A DNA stretch of 64,000 nt from an uncultured bacterium (GTDB lineage Bacteria > Cyanobacteriota > Vampirovibrionia > Gastranaerophilales > Gastranaerophilaceae): assembly GCA_949298805.1 (NCBI GenBank), contig CASFXY010000007.1:38149-102148 (forward strand), in the 5' to 3' direction. Below the pieces are notes generated by a model that was given only the letters and a program-made list of their open reading frames with translations, made no database searches and had not been told where the DNA came from. Below are positions 34,170 to 42,684 of this stretch, in pieces; position 1 is the stretch's first letter, and every line of letters begins with the position of its first letter. A program made the translations under genes and the position numbers.

Positions 34170-35525
34170 ATGTCACAAGCAATGAACACAGCAATGTCGG
34201 GCATTAACGCAAATCAACTGCATATCAACGTAGTAGCCGACAACATTGCAAACTTAAACACTACGGCATTTAAAGAGTCACAAATGACTTTTAAAGATGT
34301 ATGGTATCAAACAAGAACAACAGGTAGTGCACCAACGGGAAACCTTGGTGGTACAAACCCTTTTCAAATAGGTGTAGGTACAACCGTTGCAGGTATTTCA
34401 AGGAACTGGGCTGCAAACAATATAAATACAACAGGTAGAGACACTGATATGGCGTTACAAGGTAACGGGTTTTTTACAGTAATGGATGCCGAAGGAAGTA
34501 TATTTTTGACACGCGACGGCAGCTTTGACCTTGATGCTAACGGAAATCTTGTGACATCAATGGGTTATAAAGTACTGGGCACAAACTCTGACTACTCAAT
34601 GAGCGCAACAGAAGTTCCAATATATATACCGCAAACAATACGAGCAGGGGCTTACGCACAACCTCAAGGGATTCTGGCAAATAAAGATGTATCCCAACTC
34701 AATGGTACAGATGGCGCAATTACTCCTGGAACATTTACGATTACACCCACAGTCGGCGGAGTAGAGCAAGCGCCAATTGAAGTAACTATAACCGGTACAG
34801 GTACTGTCCAAAATATGATAAATGAAATTAATGCAAGTCTTGCGGGGCAAAACATAACGTGCGAACTTGTTGACGGTGCATTATCATTTAAAACACAAGG
34901 TAATGTTGAAAAAATCAGATTTACTTCAGGCACATCAAACTTTGTTGATCAAACCGATATTGCCTTACAAGCTGACGGAACCGGAGAATATACCTCAAAA
35001 ACAATTGATTACAAAGTAGACATCAACCCCGGCGATGGCAGCAAGGATGCTATGATATTCAAGAGCATGTCAGTAGGCAGCAACGGTATAATAACCGCAA
35101 CTTATGATAACGGAGATTCAATTACAGTATGGGAAGACCCTGACGACGGCTCAAGACTATTTAAATACACTACTGCATCAGGTGTTCAAATTTTAGGACC
35201 AAATGATGTAACAGCACATCCTGCAGTACTTGTACCAGAAAACTTGCAAATACAATGTGCAACTGTAAGAAACTACGAAGGTCTTGTTGGTGAAGGCAAC
35301 AACCTGTACAGCACCGGACCTGATACGGGCGATGTTATATATTCTTGCGGCAACGATAACGGAATTGGCGCAGTTGTAACAGGCGGGCTTGAAGCATCAA
35401 ACGTAGACTTATCTCGTCAATTCTCAAATATGATTATGGCACAAAGGGGTATCGAGGCCAATTCACGGGTGTTTGATACCGCAAACAGCATATTGCAAAC
35501 TCTTGTCTACTTAGGCAGAGGTTAA
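34170..35525 (+). CDS. flgE: Flagellar hook protein FlgE
   Basis: 451 residues. N-terminal MSQAMNTAMSGINANQLHINVVADNIANLNTTAFKES and C-terminal SNVDLSRQFSNMIMAQRGIEANSRVF are the D0 segments of hook/rod proteins; the middle matches FlgE D1/D2 (GGLEASN at the C side, NGFFTVMD at the N side). FlgE forms the universal joint. GGGAGGAG is its ribosome site. The downstream terminator closes the fliJ-fliK-flgD-flgE unit. Confidence 0.95.
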   Translation: MSQAMNTAMSGINANQLHINVVADNIANLNTTAFKESQMTFKDVWYQTRTTGSAPTGNLGGTNPFQIGVGTTVAGISRNWAANNINTTGRDTDMALQGNGFFTVMDAEGSIFLTRDGSFDLDANGNLVTSMGYKVLGTNSDYSMSATEVPIYIPQTIRAGAYAQPQGILANKDVSQLNGTDGAITPGTFTITPTVGGVEQAPIEVTITGTGTVQNMINEINASLAGQNITCELVDGALSFKTQGNVEKIRFTSGTSNFVDQTDIALQADGTGEYTSKTIDYKVDINPGDGSKDAMIFKSMSVGSNGIITATYDNGDSITVWEDPDDGSRLFKYTTASGVQILGPNDVTAHPAVLVPENLQIQCATVRNYEGLVGEGNNLYSTGPDTGDVIYSCGNDNGIGAVVTGGLEASNVDLSRQFSNMIMAQRGIEANSRVFDTANSILQTLVYLGRG

Positions 35526-35553
35526 AAAAACTCACATTCCAACTTTTTAAATT

Positions 35554-35586
35554 AGTCCGAATTAAAATAATTCGGACTTTTATTTT
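35554..35586. terminator. Bidirectional terminator after flgE
   Basis: AGTCCGAATTA pairs with TAATTCGGACT (11 bp) around three A, followed by TTTTATTTTATT. It lies between the convergent flgE and decarboxylase genes, overlapping the latter's stop region. Confidence 0.88.
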
Positions 35587-37043
35587 ATTAAAACATCAAT
35601 CTCAGAAAAATCGCTTAAATAAGGCAAATGCTCACGCGAAATTAATTCACCGGGCAAGAGCACTGAAATACCCGGAGGACAAAGGGCAATTACTTCGGCG
35701 CAAATTCTTCCGATAGCATCTTCTTTTTTAACCCTTTCTTTTCTGGAAAAATATGCCTCACGAGGACTCATTACAACTTCCGGCGCAGTAAGCGGCATAA
35801 ATTTAATTCCCTCCAAATAAGCAAGGTCAGGATAGTTTGAGGATGCAATTTTTTCCAACGCACTCAATAAAATATCAAATTCGTCTTGAGTATTGCCAAT
35901 ATTAGAAAGTATTAAAATACCTTCATCGGAAGCACTTTCTATTTCTATTGAAAAATCAAGTTCCAAAATACTTTCAAGCCGCTTACCGCTTAACCCATCC
36001 ACCTTCAAGAAAATTTTTGTAACATCAAATGCCACTGCACTCATAGAATTGAGAACTTGAACACCTTTAATTTTTGAGGCACGTTCTCTGAAATATAAAG
36101 CATTATTGATAGCATTTTCAATTGCAGCCTTTCCATTTTTAGAAGAAAGAAATGCTCTTGCTGCATCCAAGCTTGTCAAAAGCAATAAAGAAGGGCTTGT
36201 AGTGTGCAAAAGCTTAAGCGCATGTTCCACCTTATGAACATCAAATCTTGAATTTTTTGATATATGAAGCATGGAACTTTGTGTCATTGAACCGCCAGTC
36301 TTATGTAAAGAATGAACTACTGCATCAGCACCACACTCAAGTGCAGATTTAGGTAACACATCAGAGAAATTCCACAAACAGCCGTGTGCTTCATCAACAA
36401 TCAAAGGTACATCAAATTCATGGCAAACTCTTGAAATTGCTTCGACATCTGATACAACACCTTCATAAGTAGGATTAGTAATCCAAACAAGAGAGATATC
36501 AGAATTTTTTTCAAGTCTGTCCCTCAACTCAACAGGGCTAAGAGCACCGTATATTGCCCAATCATCAAGCTTCCTTGGCATAATCCACTGGGGATTTGCA
36601 CCCGAAATAATCATGCCCGAAAGTACCGAACGATGACAATTTCTGCCTATTGCAATTTTATCATTCGGACATGTAAGCGCAAAGGCTAGTGCCAAATTAG
36701 CAATTGTCGAACCTCCGGTCAGGAAAAAAGTTCTTTTTGAATTGAATGTTTTAGCAGCCAACTTTTGAGCTTCATCGATAGCACCTGAAGAAGGGAAAAG
36801 GGTACCCAGATTATCAAATTCATCCGTAGTATCAAGATTAAGTGCATCAATGCCAATCAAAGAAGAAAAAGAATTTAAAACTCCACACCCTCTGTTATGA
36901 CCGGGGATATGAAATCCCGTACAAGGATTTTCCTTGTACTCTTTCATAGCATTAACAAGAGGTGCATATATTTCATCTTGTTCAAAATATACACCTTCTT
37001 TAAAGCTTATTGTATTTTTTAAGTTATAATTTTTCATTTTCAT
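35580..37043 (-). CDS. Orn/Lys/Arg decarboxylase family PLP enzyme
   Basis: About 487 residues. FHIPGHNRG and FFLTGGSTIANLALAFAL, VDEAHGCLWNF and the PLP lysine in HSLHKTGGSMTQSS place it in the compact Orn/Lys/Arg decarboxylase group common in cyanobacteria and Firmicutes. Substrate (arginine, lysine or ornithine) is undetermined; it probably feeds polyamine synthesis. The start is ATG at 37043 or 37037; a TATAAT on the minus strand lies only 4-10 bases upstream, so a leader is nearly absent. Confidence 0.92.
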   Translation of the reverse strand: MKMKNYNLKNTISFKEGVYFEQDEIYAPLVNAMKEYKENPCTGFHIPGHNRGCGVLNSFSSLIGIDALNLDTTDEFDNLGTLFPSSGAIDEAQKLAAKTFNSKRTFFLTGGSTIANLALAFALTCPNDKIAIGRNCHRSVLSGMIISGANPQWIMPRKLDDWAIYGALSPVELRDRLEKNSDISLVWITNPTYEGVVSDVEAISRVCHEFDVPLIVDEAHGCLWNFSDVLPKSALECGADAVVHSLHKTGGSMTQSSMLHISKNSRFDVHKVEHALKLLHTTSPSLLLLTSLDAARAFLSSKNGKAAIENAINNALYFRERASKIKGVQVLNSMSAVAFDVTKIFLKVDGLSGKRLESILELDFSIEIESASDEGILILSNIGNTQDEFDILLSALEKIASSNYPDLAYLEGIKFMPLTAPEVVMSPREAYFSRKERVKKEDAIGRICAEVIALCPPGISVLLPGELISREHLPYLSDFSEIDVLIK

Positions 37044-37132
37044 AATTATTATACACATAAAAAAACAAAATATATTACAAATTTGCGCAAAATTTTTTTT
37101 CTACATGTTTTGTATGAAAAAACGCATGTGAA

Positions 37133-37161
37133 TTGTACCTTGCTATTAAAAATGGTATAAT
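37133..37161 (+). promoter_or_regulatory. Strong promoter of the 110-residue unknown gene
   Basis: TTGTAC (37133-37138), 17-base spacer, TATAAT (37156-37161) with TGG immediately before it (extended -10). A GTAAGGA ribosome site follows before the ATG at 37193. Confidence 0.75.
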
Positions 37162-37192
37162 CACAAAAAACGAGGTGTAAGGAAGATAAATT

Positions 37193-37525
37193 ATGGTTGA
37201 TAATCGTTCGGCCGGTTTTTTCGGAATAGGCGGCAGCTTTAATTTTAAATCCGGCGATATATCAGGAACCGCTGCCAAAACATCAGACGAAAAAAACGGA
37301 CAAGGCGGGGAATACTTTGCTCAAGAACAAAATCCTGAAGAAGATGAAAACTTTAAACAAGAACCTTATGTAGACCGTTCGGCGGTACTTAGGGCATCGT
37401 TGGATTCGCTTGCAACCCTAAATGCAGCAAGTATAGAAAAAAATAAAATAAAACCCAAAAATAATTTAAAGAAAAAGAATAAAAAAGAGTTAACATTAAC
37501 TGAAGATAATTCACAAAAAGAATAA
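37193..37525 (+). CDS. Small low-complexity hypothetical protein
   Basis: 110 residues. The N-terminus is glycine/phenylalanine rich (GFFGIGGSFNF), the middle acidic, and the C-terminus strongly basic (KKKNKK). Mostly predicted disorder, with one helix (RSAVLRASLDSLATLNAASI). I recognise no family. It has its own near-consensus promoter and a terminator, so it is very likely expressed on its own. Confidence 0.7.
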   Translation: MVDNRSAGFFGIGGSFNFKSGDISGTAAKTSDEKNGQGGEYFAQEQNPEEDENFKQEPYVDRSAVLRASLDSLATLNAASIEKNKIKPKNNLKKKNKKELTLTEDNSQKE

Positions 37526-37554
37526 CCGCTCAAATAAAGCGGTTATTCTTTTAT
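37521..37554. terminator. Terminator of the 110-residue gene
   Basis: AATAACCGCT and AGCGGTTATT pair (10 bp) around a 7-base loop, followed by CTTTTATTTATTT. It overlaps the stop codon and can act on the convergent gene as well. Confidence 0.85.
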
Positions 37555-38393
37555 TTATTTAAAGAAACACGCTTATACAAAAGGGTCATAAATGAAGTAG
37601 TAAGCGGCAAAAAGAATATAAGCAAAAAACTAGAAATAAAATCCGCCACACCCGACATTAATGAACTCTGGACAAAAATACCGACAAAATTCTTCATTAA
37701 AGTCGCAATAAACAATTGAAAGACAATTGAAATAAGCCAAATTATTACGGATAATCCAAGCACCAAAAAAAATACCGGCATTTTTGTCATAGAAAGGGAT
37801 TTTTTCATAACATCCAGCGGTTTTACATCAGGCTCTAATGTAAAAATCGGAACAAGAAGTGAAATCTTTAACGAAAAAACAGTAAGGATTATTGTCAATA
37901 TAATCATGGAAATAACAGCTATAAAATTTGATATAAAAGTTTTAATCATAAAGCAATACACAATGATTAAAATTCCGACAGCAAAAATTAAAAACATATA
38001 TAGGGCAGGCCACAATAATGCCTTAACATACTCACCCTGCCTGTTTTTCATATTATTTTTATATATTTGCGCATAAAAACTTTTACCATCGTCAAAATCA
38101 TTAGCGCCATAAGTAAAATAGCAATTTAAAAGAAGATATTTCCAAAAACCGCTGCAATAAAGTATTAAACCAAAAACAAGACATACGAAAATAGGTAAAA
38201 GATAAACCGAAAGTTCTTCACCTTTTAACTTTTGCACAAAAACCAAATACAAAGTCGGCAATAAAGATAAAACAATCCCCAGTATTTGCAAAATAACGGG
38301 AGGTAACATTAAATTAAACAATGCTCTGAAATTTTTAAAGAAAAAAACAAAAGATCTTCCCACTATGTTAAAAAAAGAATATTTGCTATCCAT
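37551..38393 (-). CDS. Multi-pass membrane protein of unknown function
   Basis: 280 residues from ATG 38393, which is preceded by a perfect GGAGGAAATTG site; an upstream frame start at 38450 is unlikely. Six hydrophobic segments are visible (for example in LFNLMLPPVILQILGIVL, LPIFVCLVFGLILYC, AVISMIILTIILTVF, FLVLGLSVIIWLISIV). The layout resembles DUF975/GlpF-ext-like 'YciC' membrane proteins, but I cannot assign it. Monocistronic. Confidence 0.78.
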   Translation of the reverse strand: MDSKYSFFNIVGRSFVFFFKNFRALFNLMLPPVILQILGIVLSLLPTLYLVFVQKLKGEELSVYLLPIFVCLVFGLILYCSGFWKYLLLNCYFTYGANDFDDGKSFYAQIYKNNMKNRQGEYVKALLWPALYMFLIFAVGILIIVYCFMIKTFISNFIAVISMIILTIILTVFSLKISLLVPIFTLEPDVKPLDVMKKSLSMTKMPVFFLVLGLSVIIWLISIVFQLFIATLMKNFVGIFVQSSLMSGVADFISSFLLIFFLPLTTSFMTLLYKRVSLNK

Positions 38394-38458
38394 CAATTTC
38401 CTCCACACTTTTATGTTAATATAATAACGGATTAAAAAATAATAAAGCAAATTTTTTA

Positions 38459-39094
38459 ATGAATATTAAAGATAGAATAAAATCAATTAAATCGACCCAA
38501 TATTTTAAAAGTGCAAATTTGCATATTCATTCAACATGCTCTGATGGTTCATGTGATTTTGAGGAACTTGTACGGCAAGGAAAAGACTTAAATCTTGAAC
38601 ACATGGCAATAGCAGACCATAACACCGTAAAAGGCTGGCAAAACATTAACTGCAAAGATTATAGTTTCCTTATCCCTGCTGTAGAATTTGATTGTTTTTA
38701 CAAAGGAACATTGCTTCATATTTTAGGCTACGGAATTGACCCCTTTAATCAAGAAATATTAAATATCTGTGCTAAATCCAAAAAAGAAACACAATATGAT
38801 ATTATAAGACTCTTTAAATCACGTCACCCTAAAATAACAATAGATGCGATTCACAGTGCGGGGGGAATTGCAGTTCTTGCTCACCCTTGTTGCTGCTGGG
38901 TCATAAATCTTGATAAATTTGTAAAGAATTTAAAAAATCTGGGTCTTGACGGTATTGAAGTATACTACCCCTACAATCGTCACAGAAGCATTATAAAATT
39001 TCACTCAAGAAAACACATAAAAGATTTAGCTCAAAAATACGACCTTGTTATGACAGGCGGAACAGATGAGCACGGCACACTTATTAAACGATAG
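38459..39094 (+). CDS. PHP domain phosphoesterase
   Basis: 211 residues. NLHIHSTCSDGS, IADHNTVKGW, ILGYGID, VLAHPCCC and GGTDEHG are the metal-binding PHP motifs, as in TrpH-type nucleoside 3',5'-bisphosphate or RNA 5'-exonuclease enzymes. It is compact and lacks any polymerase. A TATAAT lies about 33 bases upstream; there is no good Shine-Dalgarno. Its end overlaps the convergent REC-HD-GYP gene by 11 bases. Confidence 0.88.
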   Translation: MNIKDRIKSIKSTQYFKSANLHIHSTCSDGSCDFEELVRQGKDLNLEHMAIADHNTVKGWQNINCKDYSFLIPAVEFDCFYKGTLLHILGYGIDPFNQEILNICAKSKKETQYDIIRLFKSRHPKITIDAIHSAGGIAVLAHPCCCWVINLDKFVKNLKNLGLDGIEVYYPYNRHRSIIKFHSRKHIKDLAQKYDLVMTGGTDEHGTLIKR

Positions 39095-40202
39095 TAGAGT
39101 TTATTTCTTTTTGCAAATAACTATACTTTTTATAAAATTCTTCAGGATTTTCTTTTGCAGCTTTTATGGTATCTGAAAGTCCTATAAAAATTTCTGCAAG
39201 CTTAGGGTCAAATTGAGTACCCGAACATCTTTTTATCTCGTCCATTGCAACCTGATGTTCCAATGCTTTTCTGTATGAACGAGTAGAAGTCATTGCATCA
39301 TAAGTATCTGCAAGTGCTATAATTCTTGCCGAAAGAGGTATATCCTCACCCTTTAGGTGCCCGGGGTATCCTGTACCGTCCCATTTTTCATGATGAGATT
39401 TTAACCAATTACTTATTCCTGCAAGTTTTTTTATGCTCGAGATAAGTTTTTCCGAATTTTCAGGATGTGATTTCATAATGGCAAATTCTTCATCTGTCAA
39501 TTTGCCCGGTTTACACAATATGCTTTGCGGAATTGCTATTTTGCCAATATCATGCAATAAACCGGCAAGCTCTATTTCTTCGAGCATTTTATCATCCAAA
39601 TTAAGTTCTTTTGCAAGAATAAGAGAATACAAAGTAACTCGCAGGGAATGACCATGGGTGTATGGGTCTTTAGCATCCAGCGCGGAAGAAATTGATTTGA
39701 TTGTTTTATAAAACAATTCTCTTAAATCTGTTAAAATAGAGGATTTTGAACTTGCAAGGTCAAATTTATCCAGCCCGTTTTCAATAACCTGCTGCAACTC
39801 TTGCGGGTCAAAAGGTTTAAGCATGTATTGAAAAAGGTTACATTTGTTAACCGCATCCATTAAAATTTCAATATCGGAAAAACCGGTTAAAAGAATTTTT
39901 ATAATATCCGGAGAAATTTTATTTGCTTTTTCGAGAAACTCTGTACCTTCCATAACGGGCATTTTGTGGTCCGAAACAATAAGTGAAATTCTATCAATGT
40001 TATTTTCAAGAACTTCAAGAGCTTCTTTGCCGTTTGTGGCAGTAAGAATATTATATTTTCCATGCAATGTTCTTTTTAAAAGCTGTAAATTATTTACTTC
40101 ATCATCAACAATAAGCACGGTATGAGCAGTCTTTGAAATATTTGTCTGCAAAATATCGTCAATATTATTTAAAAAAAGGTTATTTTGTACATCCAAAGAC
40201 AT
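39084..40202 (-). CDS. Response regulator with HD-GYP output (REC-HD-GYP)
   Basis: 372 residues. The receiver domain (about 26-145) has the acidic pair D33-D34, phosphoacceptor D78 (IVSDHKMP) and K129 (YMLKPFD). The HD-GYP domain (about 170-360) has HD at 217-218, HHEKWDGTGYP at 270-280. It should hydrolyse c-di-GMP under control of a histidine kinase that is not nearby. A perfect sigma-28 promoter lies upstream, so expression is tied to the late flagellar regulon. RpfG/CheY-like motility control is a reasonable inference. Confidence 0.94.
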   Translation of the reverse strand: MSLDVQNNLFLNNIDDILQTNISKTAHTVLIVDDEVNNLQLLKRTLHGKYNILTATNGKEALEVLENNIDRISLIVSDHKMPVMEGTEFLEKANKISPDIIKILLTGFSDIEILMDAVNKCNLFQYMLKPFDPQELQQVIENGLDKFDLASSKSSILTDLRELFYKTIKSISSALDAKDPYTHGHSLRVTLYSLILAKELNLDDKMLEEIELAGLLHDIGKIAIPQSILCKPGKLTDEEFAIMKSHPENSEKLISSIKKLAGISNWLKSHHEKWDGTGYPGHLKGEDIPLSARIIALADTYDAMTSTRSYRKALEHQVAMDEIKRCSGTQFDPKLAEIFIGLSDTIKAAKENPEEFYKKYSYLQKEINSTIV

Positions 40203-40230
40203 GATAAACCCTCTTAAATATACAAAAGGT

Positions 40231-40257
40231 TTATCGGCAATAGAAGAAAATACTTTA
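40231..40257 (-). promoter_or_regulatory. Sigma-28 (FliA) promoter of REC-HD-GYP gene
   Basis: On the minus strand: TAAAGTAT, 11-base spacer, GCCGATAA. This is the FliA consensus (TAAA, 15 bases, GCCGATAA) without a mismatch. The predicted start lies about 22 bases before the ATG, leaving an AGAGGG ribosome site in the leader. Confidence 0.85.
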
Positions 40258-40289
40258 ATTAATACTTAGAAAATATTAATTTTTATTAT

Positions 40290-40781
40290 CTACTCACCCA
40301 ATTTTTTTACATTTGCAGCTTCGTTTATAAAACCGTCAATGCCTTTTGTGGCAATATTTGTGAGTAATTTTACACCAAAAATCGAAACTAAAAATAATAT
40401 TAAATTAGATTTATTTATTTTTAGCAAATTCAATGCTTCAGCGGTATTTAATTTTTTTAATTCCGAGAATATATCTTTTATTCCCTTTCCTTCAACATTA
40501 AAAAACTTTTTATATGATAAAGCAGCAAAAACAACAGAAGCTATTGTGCCGCTCTTTTTCTCAAGTTTTCCCTGTTTTCCGTCTGCCTTTCTGTTTGGCA
40601 AAACTGACATTAAACTAAAAACACCCATAGTTGCAAATGCAGTTGGTAAGGATTTTTTTAAGTTACTTCTTGCTATAGAATCATCAAATGCATTTTTTAC
40701 GGTATCGTAAGACTTTTTTGCAACTTTTCTTGCGCTGCCGACAATACTTGAACTTACACTTTTAACTGCATCTATATTCAT
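40290..40781 (-). CDS. Small membrane protein of unknown family
   Basis: 163 residues from ATG 40781, supported by AAAGGGGTC just upstream; the longer frame to 40877 has no ribosome site. An amphipathic N-terminus is followed by two or three hydrophobic segments (LPTAFATMGVFSLMSVL, TIASVVFAALSY, NLILFLVSIFGVKLL). No family recognised. Its C-terminal end is G-F-I-N-E-A-A-N. The pattern of hydrophobic blocks separated by lysine-rich loops is reminiscent of the 670-residue protein, but no shared motif is certain. Confidence 0.65.
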   Translation of the reverse strand: MNIDAVKSVSSSIVGSARKVAKKSYDTVKNAFDDSIARSNLKKSLPTAFATMGVFSLMSVLPNRKADGKQGKLEKKSGTIASVVFAALSYKKFFNVEGKGIKDIFSELKKLNTAEALNLLKINKSNLILFLVSIFGVKLLTNIATKGIDGFINEAANVKKLGE

Positions 40782-40875
40782 AAAAGACCCCTTTACACGT
40801 AAATAATAAAACATGTAAAAGTTTTTTTGTGTCGACAACAGGTTATATATAAGGTTAATTGTTACAATATTTAAC

Positions 40876-40900
40876 AAAAAACCGCATAATGCGGTTTTTT
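40876..40900 (-). terminator. Terminator of the coiled-coil gene
   Basis: AAAAAACCGC and GCGGTTTTTT pair perfectly (10 bp) around five bases, so it can act on either strand; it immediately follows the stop codon at 40899-40901 on the minus strand. Confidence 0.85.
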
Positions 40901-41318
40901 AGTTTTGCATATATGTAAACTGTTCTTCCGTTCTTTTATCTAAAGTTTCCTGCAAGCTTTCAATATCAGCATTAATGGCTTGAATTTTCGGTTCACGTGC
41001 TGTAATTTTTTGCTCAATTTGTCTTTCTTTTGTTTGGTTTTCCATTAAAACCCTTTGAAGCATATTTTCAAATTTTGCCGCGATTTGACTCATTTTCTGT
41101 AATGCTTGCGTATATTGTTCTGTTGAAACATTTTCAGAGGAATCAAGTTCCATTTGAACAAGCGCTTCTTCCTGAGCTTGTTGCTGCATAATTTTTGTTT
41201 GTTCATTTGATGACTGCATTTGTTGAGTTTGAAGAGCTTGGCTATCTTCCATAGCATCGGATTGCCATATACTCCTCAGGTCAATATAATTTAATATAGT
41301 CATCAATATATTAAGCAT
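40899..41318 (-). CDS. Gln-rich coiled-coil protein of unknown function
   Basis: 139 residues with AAAGGA before the ATG. The N-terminal ten residues are hydrophobic; the rest is helical and rich in Gln, Glu and Met (QALQTQQMQ, KIMQQQAQEEAL), with a clear coiled coil from about 65 to 135. It has its own terminator. No family recognised; a secretion or structural role is only a possibility. Confidence 0.68.
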   Translation of the reverse strand: MLNILMTILNYIDLRSIWQSDAMEDSQALQTQQMQSSNEQTKIMQQQAQEEALVQMELDSSENVSTEQYTQALQKMSQIAAKFENMLQRVLMENQTKERQIEQKITAREPKIQAINADIESLQETLDKRTEEQFTYMQN

Positions 41319-41441
41319 CTCTTTTTCCTTTATCTAAAACTTATATATATAAAAAATACTTTATATATAAAATTGCCAAAAAATATATACTTTAATTAAC
41401 AAAACTTAATATATAAAATATTTCAGGTAAAAATTTTTTTA

Positions 41442-41450
41442 TGATAAATT
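41442..41450 (+). promoter_or_regulatory. Extended -10 promoter of coaX (leaderless)
   Basis: TGA followed by TAAATT (41445-41450), then 6 nt and the ATG at 41457. No Shine-Dalgarno. Confidence 0.45.
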
Positions 41451-41456
41451 TAGATT

Positions 41457-42284
41457 ATGCTTTTAGTAATTGATATAGGTAATACAAACACAAACTTGGG
41501 AGTGTTTAATAACAATGGCGAGCTTGAAAAAAGTTGGAATATTGCCTCCGATATTAAACGCTTTGAGGATGAATACGGCATTTTAATTTTAACTCTTTTA
41601 CAAAATTCAAATATTGCGCCACATATAGACAGTGCAATAATATCAAGCGTTGTGGCACCGTTATGTGAAACATACAAAAAAGCCCTTGAAAAATATTTAA
41701 ACATAACACCTTTTATTCTTTCACACAAAGCAAAACTCCCCGTAAAAATAGATTTAAAACAACCAAAAGAGGCAGGGGCAGACAGATTGGCAAACGCAAG
41801 TGCTGCAGCAATTTTATATAAACTGCCTGCAATAGTTATAGACTTAGGAACTGCCACAAGCTTTGATATAGTTGATGAAAACAAAAATTTTATAGGGGGT
41901 ATAATAGCGCCGGGGCTTAAAATACAAGCGAAATCATTAAGTCAATTTACATCAAAATTACCTAAGCTAAAAATAGAAGCCCCCAAAGAAGCCATTGGCA
42001 AAGACACGATAAGTGCAATGTTATCAGGAATTGTAAAAGGACACGCCGCAATGATAGACGGCATGATTAAAGCTTGTGAAAGTGAATTGGGTAGCAAGGC
42101 TACAATTATTGCAACAGGAGGTCATTCAAATATTCTTTTTAATAACATGGAAAGGGGTTTTGATTATATTAACCCTTCACTCACACTTGAAGGACTTAAA
42201 TATTTATACGAATTAAACTGCGGGGAAAATAATAATGACACAAAAGATAACTTTAAAAATACAAAAATTGCCACACTGCTTTAA
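41457..42284 (+). CDS. coaX: Type III pantothenate kinase
   Basis: 275 residues. VIDIGNTNTNLGVF (phosphate 1), GADRLANASAA and VIDLGTATSFDIV (phosphate 2) are the CoaX ASKHA motifs. It phosphorylates pantothenate, the first step to CoA. The last 20 residues (Asn/Lys rich) extend beyond the fold and overlap dut by 50 bases. There is no ribosome site before the ATG; an extended -10 lies six bases upstream. Confidence 0.95.
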   Translation: MLLVIDIGNTNTNLGVFNNNGELEKSWNIASDIKRFEDEYGILILTLLQNSNIAPHIDSAIISSVVAPLCETYKKALEKYLNITPFILSHKAKLPVKIDLKQPKEAGADRLANASAAAILYKLPAIVIDLGTATSFDIVDENKNFIGGIIAPGLKIQAKSLSQFTSKLPKLKIEAPKEAIGKDTISAMLSGIVKGHAAMIDGMIKACESELGSKATIIATGGHSNILFNNMERGFDYINPSLTLEGLKYLYELNCGENNNDTKDNFKNTKIATLL

Positions 42285-42684
42285 ACTTCCTCAATACCAA
42301 ACTGATGGTGCCGCAGCAATGGACTTATACGCTGCAAACGAAATTCCGATTTTGTTAAAACCCCTTGAAAGGGCACTTGTTCCGACAGGTATTAAAATAG
42401 AACTGCCTAAAAATCATGAAGCACAAATAAGACCAAGAAGCGGACTTGCAATTAAAAGCGGAATAAGCCTGTCAAATTGTGTCGGTACAATTGACGAAGA
42501 TTACAGGGGAGAAGTCTGCGTAGGCTTAATAAACCTCTCAAATGAAAATTTTACAATAAACAGGGGGGATAGAATTGCCCAAATGCTTGTAGCACCTGTT
42601 GTAAAAGCCGAATTGGAAGTGGTAAAAGAATTATCGGAAACAAAAAGACAAGAGGGCGGTTTTGGCTCAACGGGGATTAAATAG
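42235..42684 (+). CDS. dut: Deoxyuridine 5'-triphosphate nucleotidohydrolase
   Basis: 149 residues with all five trimeric dUTPase motifs: AAAMDLYA, RPRSGLA, GTIDEDYRGEV, NRGDRIAQM and the C-terminal RQEGGFGSTG. It removes dUTP and supplies dUMP for thymidylate. Its start lies inside coaX with a GGGGAA ribosome site. The end overlaps convergent folC by 18 bases. Confidence 0.97.
   Translation: MTQKITLKIQKLPHCFKLPQYQTDGAAAMDLYAANEIPILLKPLERALVPTGIKIELPKNHEAQIRPRSGLAIKSGISLSNCVGTIDEDYRGEVCVGLINLSNENFTINRGDRIAQMLVAPVVKAELEVVKELSETKRQEGGFGSTGIK

Noticed and set aside
40203..40235. 8-bp inverted repeat (GATAAACC and GGTTTATC) abutting the start codon of the REC-HD-GYP gene, a possible RBS-sequestering hairpin
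   Set aside because: The distal arm overlaps the sigma-28 -10 element, upstream of the predicted transcription start, so the hairpin would not be in the mRNA. An operator role remains possible but unsupported.
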